From Streptomyces cirratus (lineage in GTDB: Bacteria > Actinomycetota > Actinomycetes > Streptomycetales > Streptomycetaceae), in NCBI RefSeq assembly GCF_014650775.1, contig NZ_BMVP01000004.1:496001-560000 (forward strand): DNA of 64,000 bases, in the 5' to 3' direction. Positions 41,389 to 49,681 of the stretch are shown piece by piece. The stretch's first letter is position 1. The number at the start of each line of letters is the position of its first letter. The notes under the pieces were generated by a model. That model was not told the origin of the DNA. It searched no databases and worked only from the letters and a program-made list of their open reading frames with translations. A program made the position numbers and the translations under genes.

Positions 41389-41703
41389 ATGGACGGAGCC
41401 GGACTCTCCGACCGCGAGAGGCGAGCCCTCTCGGCGATCGAAGCCCAACTCAAGGGTGACCGTTCCCTGGACCGCCGCCTGCGGTCCGCGCACCGCCGGC
41501 ATCACGCCGTGGCGGCATGTCTGCTCGGGGCGCTGACCGTCGCCCTGCTGGTCGCCGCCTCGGTGACCGTGTCGCAGCCGCTGATCTGGGCCTTCGCCGC
41601 CACGTGGATCGTGACCGTGTTCACGGCCCTGCCTCTGCTGAGCCAGTGGATCAGGCGGCGCTGGCAGCGACGGGACCGTACGGTCAGCCACGAAGCCCGG
41701 TGA
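41389..41703 (+). CDS. DUF3040 membrane protein
   Basis: 104 aa. The N-terminal helix LSDRERRALSAIEAQLKGDRSLDRRLRS is the DUF3040 signature found across actinomycetes. Two TM helices follow (VAACLLGALTVALLVAASV and LIWAFAATWIVTVFTALPLL), then a basic tail. GGAGG is 9 bases before the ATG. Function unknown; small DUF3040 proteins are often near cell-division or stress genes but the context here gives no hint. It converges on the GH20 gene with 8 bp between stops. Confidence 0.85.
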   Translation: MDGAGLSDRERRALSAIEAQLKGDRSLDRRLRSAHRRHHAVAACLLGALTVALLVAASVTVSQPLIWAFAATWIVTVFTALPLLSQWIRRRWQRRDRTVSHEAR

Positions 41704-41711
41704 GGAAGCGG

Positions 41712-43349
41712 CTACGACAGCTTGTCCGCGAGGGCCTTGAACGCGGTCCAGGGCAGCTGCGGGGCCCGGGGGTCCCAGACCTTCTGCGACAGGGCCGCCA
41801 GCGGCGTCCGGATGCCGTCGGCCACCTGCGCCTGGGTCTGGGCGCCCGACAGGTCGCACCAGACGGCGAGCCGGGCTCCGAGTATCTGCGGCCCGTACCG
41901 CGCGGGCACCGCGGTGGTGCCGCGCAGCACGAGCGGGGTCCACTGCTCGTAGATGCGGCGGCCGGTCGGGTACGTGAACTGGTTGGGCTGGCCGAGCACG
42001 TAGTACAGGTACTCGTCGTTGAGGTTGACCACCTTGCGGCCGGCCTGCAAATAGGCCAGCGGCGGCCGGGCGCCGTTCTCCTTGCCAGTCCAGTACTCGG
42101 CCTGGAGGTCGGGGGCGGCCGCGACCACTCCCCCCGCGAAGAAGCCGTCGTTCCACGCCTTGAGCGCCTTGCCCGAGGGACGCACGACCGCGGCCCGGTC
42201 GTTGAGCCAGCCCGTCGCCAGGTCCTGCACGCGGGCGGCGGAGCCGTACCGCTGCCGCGCCGCGGCGGCGAGCTGCGGGAAGGAGGCCTGCGGGTCGCGG
42301 ACGACCAGTGCCTGGTACTCGTCGGCGCCCAGGTGCCAGGCCCCGCCGGGGAACAGCGGAAGGTACTCGCGCAGCAGCTCGTCCACCAGCTTCGCCGACG
42401 CCGGGTTCGATATGTCGACGGCGCCCTTGACGGCCCGGCCCTGTACGTCGTGCAGCTGGAGTGACGGGTGGGCGCGCAGCACCGCTCCGAGGTGGCCGGG
42501 CGAGTCGATCTCCGGGACCACGGTGATGTGCAGGCTCGCGGCCAGCGCCGTGATGCGGCGCACCTCCGCCTTGGTCAGGTGGGGGTCGGAGACGATCTCG
42601 GGGTGGGTGTCGGACTGGATCCGGAAAGCCTGGTCGTCGGAGAAGTGGAGCCCGAGCTGGTTGAGCTTGAGGTCTCCCATCTCGCGGAGCCTGGCCTCGA
42701 TCCAGTCGGGGGTGAAGTTCTTGCGGGCTATGTCGAGGTTGAGGCCGCGCTGGGGCCGGTCGGGGGCGTCGCGGACGGTGCCTTCGGGGGCCGAACCGGC
42801 GGTTCGTACCTCCTGCTTGAGGGTGCGGGTTCCGTAGAACACGCCCGCCTCGTCGGGGCCGCTGATCTTGACCCGGCCACCCTGCACGGTGAGGGCGTAC
42901 GACTCCGGTTTCCCGGACGGGGTCGCGTCCAGGGCGAGTTGTACGTCACCGGGGCCCGGGGCGGCCGACTCCGTGAAGCCGAGGCCGAGTTCACCGGCGA
43001 GGAGCCGGGCCTCGTCGGTGAGGGCCGTGCGGTCGGCGGGCGCGATGACCACGCGGGCGCCGGTGGCGGGCTTCCAGCCGGGTCCGCGGGCCGGGACGTG
43101 CTCCCGTACGGCGGGGATGACGCGCGGGGCGGTGGACAGCGGGTACGACGGGGTGGGGGCCGGGGGCGAGGAGGCGGGCGCCGCCGTGGCCGCCCCGGAG
43201 TCGGAGGCGGCCGAGAGGGGCGAAGGGGCGGCGCCCGCTTCGCCGTGTCCGCCGCCCGCACATCCGGGAACGGCGAGGGTGACCAGCGCGGCGACCGTTG
43301 CCGTCGCGATGGCGTGGACCCTCCTGGACTGCCTGGTATCTCGCATCAT
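41712..43349 (-). CDS. Lipoprotein beta-N-acetylhexosaminidase, GH20
   Basis: 545 aa. Lipobox LAVPGC with Cys30 anchors the enzyme outside the membrane. A Pro/Ala/Ser linker precedes the GH20b domain (~75-195) and the catalytic TIM barrel (~200-540): RGLNLDIARKNFTPDWI, LKLNQLGLHFSDDQAFRI, VVPEIDSPGHLGAVL and the catalytic pair Asp343-Glu344 in WHLGADEY. It removes terminal GlcNAc or GalNAc from chitin fragments or glycans. Two adjacent ATG codons (43349, 43346) are equal candidates. Confidence 0.92.
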   Translation of the reverse strand: MMRDTRQSRRVHAIATATVAALVTLAVPGCAGGGHGEAGAAPSPLSAASDSGAATAAPASSPPAPTPSYPLSTAPRVIPAVREHVPARGPGWKPATGARVVIAPADRTALTDEARLLAGELGLGFTESAAPGPGDVQLALDATPSGKPESYALTVQGGRVKISGPDEAGVFYGTRTLKQEVRTAGSAPEGTVRDAPDRPQRGLNLDIARKNFTPDWIEARLREMGDLKLNQLGLHFSDDQAFRIQSDTHPEIVSDPHLTKAEVRRITALAASLHITVVPEIDSPGHLGAVLRAHPSLQLHDVQGRAVKGAVDISNPASAKLVDELLREYLPLFPGGAWHLGADEYQALVVRDPQASFPQLAAAARQRYGSAARVQDLATGWLNDRAAVVRPSGKALKAWNDGFFAGGVVAAAPDLQAEYWTGKENGARPPLAYLQAGRKVVNLNDEYLYYVLGQPNQFTYPTGRRIYEQWTPLVLRGTTAVPARYGPQILGARLAVWCDLSGAQTQAQVADGIRTPLAALSQKVWDPRAPQLPWTAFKALADKLS

Positions 43350-43412
43350 GCACCGTTTTCCCCGTACCAACGTGGCACGGGGAGCGGTGCGGCGCGACCG
43401 GGAAGGGCGCGC

Positions 43413-43835
43413 TCAGATCAGCGCGGCGAGTGCCGTGGCGGCGAATTCGTGGTCCTGGTCAGGGGCGCCGCCGCCGACGCCGATGGCCCCTACGAGTCGG
43501 CCCTCACGGTGGACGGGCAGTCCGCCGGCGATGAACAGCAGCGGCCGGTCCAGAGCGGTGGGCAGGGTGTGGAAGGGGCCGCCGGGCAGGACGGCGTCGG
43601 TGAGGGCCGCCGTCGGCGCGTTCAGCTGGAGGGCGGTGAAGGCCTTGCGGGTGCTGGTCTCGCCGGAGATCAGGACGGCCCGGTCGTCGCGGCGGAAGGC
43701 CAGCGGGTGGCCTCCCGCGTCGAGGACGGTGACGCTGACCGCGATCCCGGCGGCCTCGGCGGCCTCGCGGGCGGCACCGAGGAGGACCTCGGCGTCCTCT
43801 GTGGTCAGGGGGGCGACGGCGGTGGTGGCGGACAT
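43413..43835 (-). CDS. GlcG/HbpS family protein (DUF336)
   Basis: 140 aa. It starts MSATTAVAPLTTEDAEVLL after CAGGAG. The conserved DUF336 features are VTVLDAGGHPLAFRRDDRAVL, STRKAFTAL, GGLPVHREGRLVGAIGVGGGAPDQDHEFAATAL. The family includes the heme-binding HbpS and GlcG proteins. No signal peptide is present, so unlike HbpS it is probably cytoplasmic. It is 38 bp downstream of the MFS gene on the same strand and likely co-transcribed. Confidence 0.88.
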   Translation of the reverse strand: MSATTAVAPLTTEDAEVLLGAAREAAEAAGIAVSVTVLDAGGHPLAFRRDDRAVLISGETSTRKAFTALQLNAPTAALTDAVLPGGPFHTLPTALDRPLLFIAGGLPVHREGRLVGAIGVGGGAPDQDHEFAATALAALI

Positions 43836-43873
43836 GAAGGGGCTCCTGACGGATCGGGGGGAGGTGGGGCGGG

Positions 43874-45091
43874 TCAGTGGTGAGCGGGAACGGCGGCGCT
43901 TTCGGGGGCGCCGCCCGCCACCACGCGGCTCGCGGCGGCGCGTGCGCCCGTACGCCGTTCCAGGGCGCCCGAGACCAGGGCGAGGAGCAGCGCGGAGGCG
44001 GCCAGTGCGGCACCGACCCAGTTCGGGGCGGTCCAGCCGAGACCGGCGGCGATGACCAGTCCGCCGAGCCAGGCGGCGAGCGCGTTGCCGAGGTTGAAGG
44101 CGCCGATGTTGACGGCGGAGGCGAGGGTGGGGGCACCCGCGGCCTGGTCGAGGACCCGCTTCTGGAGCGGCGGCACGGTCGCGAAGCCGAGGGCGCCGAT
44201 CAGCACGACGGTGACGGCGGCGCCGGCCTTGTCGTGCGCGGTGAGGGTGAAGACCGCGAGCACGACGGCCAGCGCTCCGAGCGACACGTACAGCATCGGC
44301 ATCAGCGCGCGGTCGGCGAACCGGCCGCCGATGAGGTTGCCGGCGACCATGCCGAGTCCGAAGAGGACCAGCAGCCAGGTGACGGAGGTGTCGGCGAAGC
44401 CGGCGACGTTGGTCATCATCGGGGTGATGTAGGTGATGGCGGCGAACACCCCGCCGAACCCGAGGACGGTCATCGCCATGGCGAGCAGGACCTGGACGTT
44501 GCGGAACGCGGCCAGTTCGTGGCGGATGCGGACGCCCTCGGGCCGGGGCAGTTCGGGGACCAGCTTGGCGATGCCGAGCAGGCCGAGCACGCCGAGCGCG
44601 GCCACGATCATGAAGGTGACGCGCCAGCCGAGGGTCTGGCCGACGAGGGTGCCGAGGGGGACGCCGACCACGTTGGCCACGGTCAGGCCGGTGAACATCA
44701 TGGCGATCGCGCCGGCCTTCTTCTGGGGGGCGACGAGTCCGGCCGCGACGACCGAGCCGATGCCGAAGAAGGCGCCGTGGGCGAGGGAGGCGACGACGCG
44801 TCCGGCGAGCATGACGCCGAAGGCGGGGGCGAGCGCCGAGAGGACGTTGCCCGCGACGAAGAGGCCCATGAGCAGCATCAGCATCCGCTTGCGGGGGACC
44901 CGGGTGCCGAGGACGGTCATGAGGGGGGCGCCGAGCACGACACCGAGGGCGTAGCCGGTGACGAGGAAGCCGGCGGTCGGGATGGTGACGCCGTAGTCGG
45001 CGGCGACCTCGGGGAGGAGGCCCATGATCACGAATTCGGTGGTGCCGATCCCGAAGGCTCCGATGGCCAGGGCGAGGAGTGCGAGAGGCAT
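43874..45091 (-). CDS. MFS transporter, DHA1 family (arabinose/drug efflux type)
   Basis: 405 aa. The start MPLALLALAIGAFGIGTTEFVIMGLLPEVA is the classic N-terminus of the AraJ/YdhP-type DHA1 group; the in-frame extension to 45199 is not conserved. 12 TM helices, GYALGVVLGAPLMTVLGTRVPRKRMLMLLM after TM2 and GALGFATVPPLQKRVLD in the second half. The C-terminal tail is Ala-rich. The divergent MarR gene at 45285 probably represses it, a standard arrangement for drug efflux. Confidence 0.9.
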   Translation of the reverse strand: MPLALLALAIGAFGIGTTEFVIMGLLPEVAADYGVTIPTAGFLVTGYALGVVLGAPLMTVLGTRVPRKRMLMLLMGLFVAGNVLSALAPAFGVMLAGRVVASLAHGAFFGIGSVVAAGLVAPQKKAGAIAMMFTGLTVANVVGVPLGTLVGQTLGWRVTFMIVAALGVLGLLGIAKLVPELPRPEGVRIRHELAAFRNVQVLLAMAMTVLGFGGVFAAITYITPMMTNVAGFADTSVTWLLVLFGLGMVAGNLIGGRFADRALMPMLYVSLGALAVVLAVFTLTAHDKAGAAVTVVLIGALGFATVPPLQKRVLDQAAGAPTLASAVNIGAFNLGNALAAWLGGLVIAAGLGWTAPNWVGAALAASALLLALVSGALERRTGARAAASRVVAGGAPESAAVPAHH

Positions 45092-45284
45092 GAGGGGGTG
45101 CTGCCCTTCCGGGGAGGGGTGGTGCGGTGGCGGCGCCGGGCCGCTGGGGAGGCGCATGCGATTGCCGACGCCGCTTACGTGCGTCCACATTAATTGCATG
45201 CGCGGGTTAATTACAAACGCGGGCTATTGCGCGCGTCGCCTATCCTGGTGGGGTACCCAGCGGAACGCACCCAAGGAGAGGCCC
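45092..45284. promoter_or_regulatory. Divergent MFS/MarR control region
   Basis: 193 bp. An AT-rich patch at 45186-45246 stands out: CATTAATTGC (45188-45197) and GTTAATTAC (45206-45214) are short partial dyads about 18 bp apart, each next to gcgcggg or acgcggg. TATCCT at 45241-45246 may be a -10 for the rightward marR-type gene, and AAGGAGAGG is its ribosome site. The AT-rich dyads are candidate MarR sites. Confidence 0.4.
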
Positions 45285-45749
45285 ATGACGGCCACCGACA
45301 GCGCACTGACCGCCCTTTCCCAGGGCTGGTGCGCCCTCTCCCTCCTGCACGGCCGCATCGAGACCCACATCGAGCGGGCGCTCCAGGCGGCCCACGGGCT
45401 GAGCGTGCGCGAGTACTCGCTGCTGGACGTGCTCAGCCGCCAGCACGACGGACCCGGTGGCCACCTGCGGATGCACCAGGTCGCCGACTCGGTGGTGCTC
45501 AGCCAGAGCGCCACGACCCGGCTGGTCAGCAGGCTGGAGGAGCGCGGGCTGCTGAACCGCTACATCTGCGACACCGACCGGCGGGGCATCTACACCGACG
45601 TCAGCGGGGCGGGACTGGCCCTGCTCGCCGAGGCGCGGCCGACGAACGACGCCGCCCTGCGCGAGGCGCTGGACGCGGCGGCGGGGGTTCCCGAGCTCGC
45701 CCCCCTGGTGGCGGCCGTGGAGAACACCCGCACGGCCGCCGACGGCTGA
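45285..45749 (+). CDS. MarR-family transcriptional regulator
   Basis: 154 aa. The winged-helix domain is HGLSVREYSLLDVLSRQ, MHQVADSVVLSQSATTRLVSRLEERGLLNRYICDTDRRGIYTDVSGAGLALL. It begins MTATDSALTALSQGWCAL after AAGGAGAGG. Such proteins repress a linked efflux gene and let go on binding a phenolic or drug ligand; the divergent MFS gene is the likely target. The CICDTDRRG region contains a Cys near the wing that could be redox-active, but this is speculative. Confidence 0.9.
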   Translation: MTATDSALTALSQGWCALSLLHGRIETHIERALQAAHGLSVREYSLLDVLSRQHDGPGGHLRMHQVADSVVLSQSATTRLVSRLEERGLLNRYICDTDRRGIYTDVSGAGLALLAEARPTNDAALREALDAAAGVPELAPLVAAVENTRTAADG

Positions 45750-45758
45750 GCCCCGGGG

Positions 45759-46265
45759 CTACGGCTTACCGCTGCCGCCCTGCGAGGGGTGGCCGGAGCC
45801 CATGGGGGTCGGCGAGGCCGACGCCGGGGCGGTGGACGGCGGCCCGGGCCGCGACGGCGACGCGGAGGGTGGGTACGTGCCGGGTGCGGTCGGTGTCGTG
45901 CGCGGGGACGGCAGCCTGGTCGCGGGCGGACTGGGTATGGGCGAGGGCTCCGCACTGTGACTGGGTGCGGGTGCCTGCGGGCTCGGCGTCGGCGAAGGGA
46001 TCTCGGCGGGCGCCGCCGGCGGCACCGGCCTGACCTGCCCCTGCTCGGGCCCCAGCACCAGGTACCCGGTCACCGCGGCCGCGGCGCCGGCCAACCCGGC
46101 GGCCGACCAGGTCAGACGCCGCAGCCATACCGCGGCCACCGGCCGGCGCGTGGACGACCCCGGCGGATCGGCGGGCCGCAGGTCCCGGACGGTGACCGTG
46201 TCCGCCCGCGCGCCCAGGGCCTCGCGCAGCCGGTGTTCGACCGGGCGTTCGCCGTCGTGCGTCAT
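45759..46265 (-). CDS. Membrane protein with Pro/Ser/Thr-rich outer domain, possible anti-sigma partner
   Basis: 168 aa. The cytoplasmic N-terminus (EHRLREALGARADTVTVRDLRPADPPG) is followed by one TM helix (LTWSAAGLAGAAAAVTGYLVLG) and an extracellular tail of ~95 residues that is nearly all Pro, Ser, Thr, Ala and Gly. The ATG overlaps by 4 bp the stop of the ECF sigma factor gene. This order (sigma, then a single-pass membrane protein) is typical for membrane anti-sigma factors, but no zinc or ASD motif is visible in the short N-terminus, so the role is inferred from context. Confidence 0.75.
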   Translation of the reverse strand: MTHDGERPVEHRLREALGARADTVTVRDLRPADPPGSSTRRPVAAVWLRRLTWSAAGLAGAAAAVTGYLVLGPEQGQVRPVPPAAPAEIPSPTPSPQAPAPSHSAEPSPIPSPPATRLPSPRTTPTAPGTYPPSASPSRPGPPSTAPASASPTPMGSGHPSQGGSGKP

Positions 46266-46906
46266 ACCCGTCCCTCCAGAATCCGTTCCAGCGCGTCCAG
46301 GGCGCGGCTCGCGTTCGACTTCACCGCGCCCCGGCTGATCCCGAGGGTGTCGGCTATCTCCGCCTCGCTGAGCTCCGCCCAGTACCGCAGCACCAGCACC
46401 TGGCGGCGGCGCGGCGTCAGCCGGCCCAGGGCCGCCAGTACCTCCCGGTGCGCCTCGTCCAGTACGACGGACGCCTCGGCGGAGGGTACGTCGGCCGTGA
46501 CGGGCGGGATCCAGGCACGGGCCGTCCGCCTGCGGCGCAGGACCGAGCGGGAGGTGTTGACCACCGCGGTACGCAGGTAGCCCAGCGCGTTGTCCACGCC
46601 CTTGATCTGCTCGCCGTGCCGTCGGTAGAGGGCGGTGAAGGCGTCCTGGACCACGTCCTCGGCCGTGGCCAGGTCGTCCACGAGCAGCACCGCCAGGCGG
46701 ACCATGCCCAGCCGGTGCGCGTGGTAGAGGTCGGTGATGGTGGGCGGCGCGGGCGTGCCCGCGGCCCCCGGGAGCTCGTACGTGAACGCGTGCGCGGGAG
46801 CGGCCGGCGCGGGGACGTCGCGGCGCAGCAGGAACGACCACAAGCCCCGCCGCGCCCGGCCGAAGCCGGGCGCGAAAGGGCTCATCGCCGGGGCGAGTGG
46901 CAGCAC
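46262..46906 (-). CDS. ECF RNA polymerase sigma factor (SigE/SigM-like)
   Basis: 214 aa. Region 2: LYHAHRLGMVRLAVLLVDDLATAEDVVQDAFTALYRRH; region 4: LTPRRRQVLVLRYWAELSEAEIADTLGISRGAVKSNASRALDALE. The first ~50 residues are Pro/Ala-rich and not part of sigma domains; ATG 46885 would remove seven of them, but the GTG at 46906 has GAGG five bases upstream. The gene lies 9 bp past the stop of the sortase-substrate gene and overlaps the next membrane-protein gene, so the three are one unit. It likely directs a cell-envelope regulon. Confidence 0.9.
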   Translation of the reverse strand: MLPLAPAMSPFAPGFGRARRGLWSFLLRRDVPAPAAPAHAFTYELPGAAGTPAPPTITDLYHAHRLGMVRLAVLLVDDLATAEDVVQDAFTALYRRHGEQIKGVDNALGYLRTAVVNTSRSVLRRRRTARAWIPPVTADVPSAEASVVLDEAHREVLAALGRLTPRRRQVLVLRYWAELSEAEIADTLGISRGAVKSNASRALDALERILEGRV

Positions 46907-46914
46907 GGGGGTCC

Positions 46915-47382
46915 TCAGTTGCCGGCGCGGCGCCGCACCGTGTACAGGGCTCCGGCCCCGACGGCTATGAGCCCGGCGGCCCCGGCTCCCAGGGCCATGG
47001 TGGTCGAGGAGGAGCCGGTGTGCGCGAGCTCGGAGCCGGCCGGCGCTTCGGAGGGCCGGGCCGACGGCGCGGCGCTCGGGGTGCCGCTGCCCGGCGCGGC
47101 CGTCGGGGTGGCGGCGCCGGAAGGGGCCGCGGTGGGCTTGCCGTTGCCGCCCGGCACGGTGGGGGACGCGCTCGGGGCCGCGCTGGGGGTGGCGGAGCCC
47201 ATCGGCGGGAGGCTGGGCGCGGGTGCCGGCGCGGCGCTGGTGACGGCGGCGCGCGTCGGTGCGGCGGAGGGCGTTCCCGCTGCGGCGAGGGCCGGGCCGC
47301 CGAGTGCGACGGCCACCCCGGCTGCGGCAGCGGTGACGAGCGCTGCCCGGCCGGCGGACGAGGTGGCGCGCTTGAGGTTCAT
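46915..47382 (-). CDS. LAHTG sortase-substrate surface protein
   Basis: 155 aa. Sec signal (LKRATSSAGRAALVTAAAAG..., ending ALA) and a ~85-residue stretch almost wholly of Pro, Ser, Ala, Thr and Gly, then the class-E sortase signal: LAHTG at about residue 123-127, a TM helix (TMALGAGAAGLIAVGAGALYTV) and RRR tail. It should be linked covalently to the cell wall as a stalk or spacer. It is the first gene of a unit with an ECF sigma factor and a second Pro/Ser-rich membrane protein. GGGAGAA precedes the ATG. Confidence 0.88.
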   Translation of the reverse strand: MNLKRATSSAGRAALVTAAAAGVAVALGGPALAAAGTPSAAPTRAAVTSAAPAPAPSLPPMGSATPSAAPSASPTVPGGNGKPTAAPSGAATPTAAPGSGTPSAAPSARPSEAPAGSELAHTGSSSTTMALGAGAAGLIAVGAGALYTVRRRAGN

Positions 47383-47513
47383 CACGGTGGTTCTCCCACG
47401 GTCGTGCGGTCGGGACGAGGGCGCGGAACTACGCCCTACACCCCGCACGACGCGCGAGTGTCCGCGAGGTTGCCGGTGTTCCGGAAAAAGTTTCACGCGG
47501 CCCGGCGGGGGGA

Positions 47514-48110
47514 TTCGGAGGACCGCTTCGAGGCCGAGGTCGCCGTAGCCGGTGGACAAGGGTGATGCCGCGAGCTTGGTGGCGCCGCCCGGGTCGGTGG
47601 CGAGGACCGGGGGCGGCGCGCCGTCCGGTCCGGTTCCGGGGCGCGCCGGCGGCCGGGCCGGACGGGCGCGCGTGCGGGAAGCAGTCCCGTACTGGGCGCG
47701 ATCGGGGCGCCTGCGGCCGACGTGGCCTTCGTGAGGACGAGGTCGCTGTCGTGGGTGCCGGCCGTGGCCGGCAGCCGCTCCAGGGCCTCGGGTCCGAGGT
47801 GGTCCTCGGCGTCCGCGAAGAACACGTAGCGGCCCCGCGCCAGGTCGAGGGCCCGGTTGCGCGGCCCGCCGGCGCCGGGGTTCGCCCGGTGCGGCACCCG
47901 GATCCCGGGGGTGCCGGGCGGCGTAGCGGTCGAGCTCGGCGCAGCTGCCGTCCGTCGAGCCGTCGTCGGCCGCGATGACTTCCAGATGACTTCCATCCGC
48001 TCCGCGCCCGAGGTCTGCCCCACGATCGATTCGAGGCGTTCGCCGAGGTGGGGCCTCGCGGTGCAGACGGCGATGATCACGGATGTGCCGGGGCCGGACG
48101 AGCGGTGCAT
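47514..48110 (-). pseudogene. Family-2 glycosyltransferase pseudogene
   Basis: From ATG 48110 the sequence reads as a GT-A glycosyltransferase: SVIIAVCTARPHLGERLESIVGQT. At 47974-47995 an 11-bp tandem duplication (GATGACTTCCA twice) shifts the frame; the next frame holds VIAADDGSTDGSCAELDRYAARHP. A run of five G at 47907-47911 adds one more base and brings back the first frame for NPGAGGPRNRALDLARGRYVFFADAEDHLGPEAL. The net change is 12 bp. Beyond ~47700 the reading is eroded, and a last readable piece is TKLAASPLSTGYGDLGLEAVL near 47530-47580, whose origin I do not know. The gene is dead. Confidence 0.7.
47974..47995 (-). repeat. 11-bp tandem duplication that disrupts the glycosyltransferase gene
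   Basis: GATGACTTCCA is present twice without spacer (47974-47984, 47985-47995). Removing one copy restores ERMEVIAADDGSTDGS in the nucleotide-binding motif of the gene on the minus strand. Confidence 0.85.
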
Positions 48111-48171
48111 GCGATGAGCATAGGGTTCGCCCGCGAGGGCCCCGTGCCGAGGTCCTGCCGGGTGGCACGGC

Positions 48172-49653
48172 TCACGTGACCTGCCGCAATGCCCTCCCGA
48201 GCAGCGCGATGCCCTCCTCGACGTCGCCCACCGGGCCGGCCGCGTATCCGAGGACCATGCCCGGCGGGCCCGGCGCGACGCGGTGCCAGGACAGCGGGTG
48301 CGCCTTGACACCGAGGGCGAGCGCGGCCGAGGCGAGCGCGGTGTCCTCGAAGCCGGCGCCGTCGAAGGTGACCATCAGGTGCAGTCCGGCCGCCGCGCCG
48401 TGCACCCGGGCGCCGGGCAGCGCCGCCCCGATGGCCCGCAGCATGGCGTCCCGGCTGCGCCGGTGGCGGCGCCGGACGAAGCGCAGGTGGCGTTCGAGCT
48501 CGCCGGACTCCATCAGCCGGGCCAGTACGAGTTGCGCCAGGACCGGGCTCCCGAGGTCGGCGTAGCGCTTCTCGGCCACCACGGCGTCCAGCAGCCGCGG
48601 CGGGACCAGCAGCCAGCCCAGCCGCAGGGCGGGGGCCAGCAGCTTGGAGACGCTCCCGGCGTAACAGACCGCCTCCGGCAGCAGCGCCCGCAGGGCGGGT
48701 ACGGGGGCACGGTCGTAGCGGTGCTCGGCGTCGTAGTCGTCCTCGATGACCACTCCCCCGCCGGCGGCCCAGGCCAGCAGCTCCCGGCGGCGTTCGCCGT
48801 CGAGCACCACCCCGGTCGGGAACTGGTGGGCCGGGGTGAGCAGGGCCGCGCCCGCCCCGCTGCCGGCGAGGGCGGCGACGTCGATGCCGGCCGCGTCCAC
48901 CCGTACCGGGACGGTCTCCAGCCGCCCGTACTCCAGTTGTCCCCTGGCCCCGAGGGAGCCGGGGTCCTCCACCGCCACCCGCCGTACGCCGCTCCCGCGC
49001 AGAACGGGCGCCAGCAGGGCGAGGGCCTGGGCGACGCCGGACACGACGACCACCTCGCCCGGGTCGGCGCGGATCCCTCGGTTGCGGGCCAGCCAGCCGA
49101 CGACCGCCTCCCGCAGCGCGGACGTCCCCCGGGGATCGCCGTAGCCGAAGTCGGCCGGGGTGAGCCCGGCGAGCACCCGGCGTTCGGCCTGGAGCCAGGC
49201 CGAACGGGGGAACGCGGCCAGGTCCGGTACCCCCGGCGAGAGGTCGATGCGGCAGGGCACCGAGCGCAGCGCGTCGACCAGGGCGGCGCCGGGCCGGGGG
49301 ACGAAGGGGTCGGCGGGGCATTCGGCGGACGGGTGGGACGGCGCCGGGGCGGGTGCCGGGGCGGCGACGACGACCGTCCCCGCGCGACCGCGGCCCGTCA
49401 CCTGGCCGGCGTCCGCCAGGCGCTGGTAGACCTCGGTGACCAGGCCCCGCGAGACCCGCAGTTCGGCGGCGAGGACGCGGCCCGCCGGGAGGCGGCTGCC
49501 GACGGGGAGGACGCCGTCCGCGATCGCGGAGCGGATGCGCGAGGTCAGCCACTCGGTCCGGCCGCGGGGCGGTGCCTGGCCGATGTCGAGCAGCAGGAAA
49601 TCCGACCCGGCGGTTTTGGACCCCTTGGACTGGCCCTCTTCGGCACTGCTCAT
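48172..49653 (-). CDS. MocR/GabR-type regulator (GntR HTH fused to aminotransferase domain)
   Basis: 493 aa. The N-terminal winged helix is LTSRIRSAIADGVLPVGSRLPAGRVLAAELRVSRGLVTEVYQRLADAG (~30-80). A Pro/Ala linker leads to a fold-type-I PLP domain (~130-490) with DFGYGDPRGTSALREAV, VSGVAQALALL, VVIEDDYDAEHRYD and the PLP lysine in YAGSVSKLLAPALRLGW. MocR proteins sense PLP plus an amine and control a linked gene; here that is the divergent EamA transporter, only 28 bp away. The start at 49653 is chosen because the HTH then has the usual offset. Confidence 0.92.
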   Translation of the reverse strand: MSSAEEGQSKGSKTAGSDFLLLDIGQAPPRGRTEWLTSRIRSAIADGVLPVGSRLPAGRVLAAELRVSRGLVTEVYQRLADAGQVTGRGRAGTVVVAAPAPAPAPSHPSAECPADPFVPRPGAALVDALRSVPCRIDLSPGVPDLAAFPRSAWLQAERRVLAGLTPADFGYGDPRGTSALREAVVGWLARNRGIRADPGEVVVVSGVAQALALLAPVLRGSGVRRVAVEDPGSLGARGQLEYGRLETVPVRVDAAGIDVAALAGSGAGAALLTPAHQFPTGVVLDGERRRELLAWAAGGGVVIEDDYDAEHRYDRAPVPALRALLPEAVCYAGSVSKLLAPALRLGWLLVPPRLLDAVVAEKRYADLGSPVLAQLVLARLMESGELERHLRFVRRRHRRSRDAMLRAIGAALPGARVHGAAAGLHLMVTFDGAGFEDTALASAALALGVKAHPLSWHRVAPGPPGMVLGYAAGPVGDVEEGIALLGRALRQVT

Positions 49654-49681
49654 GGGTCCAATACTGGCAGAGGCTGGGCGC
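49654..49681. promoter_or_regulatory. Very short divergent promoter/operator between MocR and EamA genes
   Basis: Only 28 bp lie between the start codons. GGTCCAATACTGG (49655-49667) and, inside the regulator gene, TTGGACCCCTTGGACTGG (49615-49632) carry repeated GGACC/GGTCC half-sites, as expected for MocR operators made of direct or inverted repeats. Promoters must overlap coding sequence. Confidence 0.4.
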
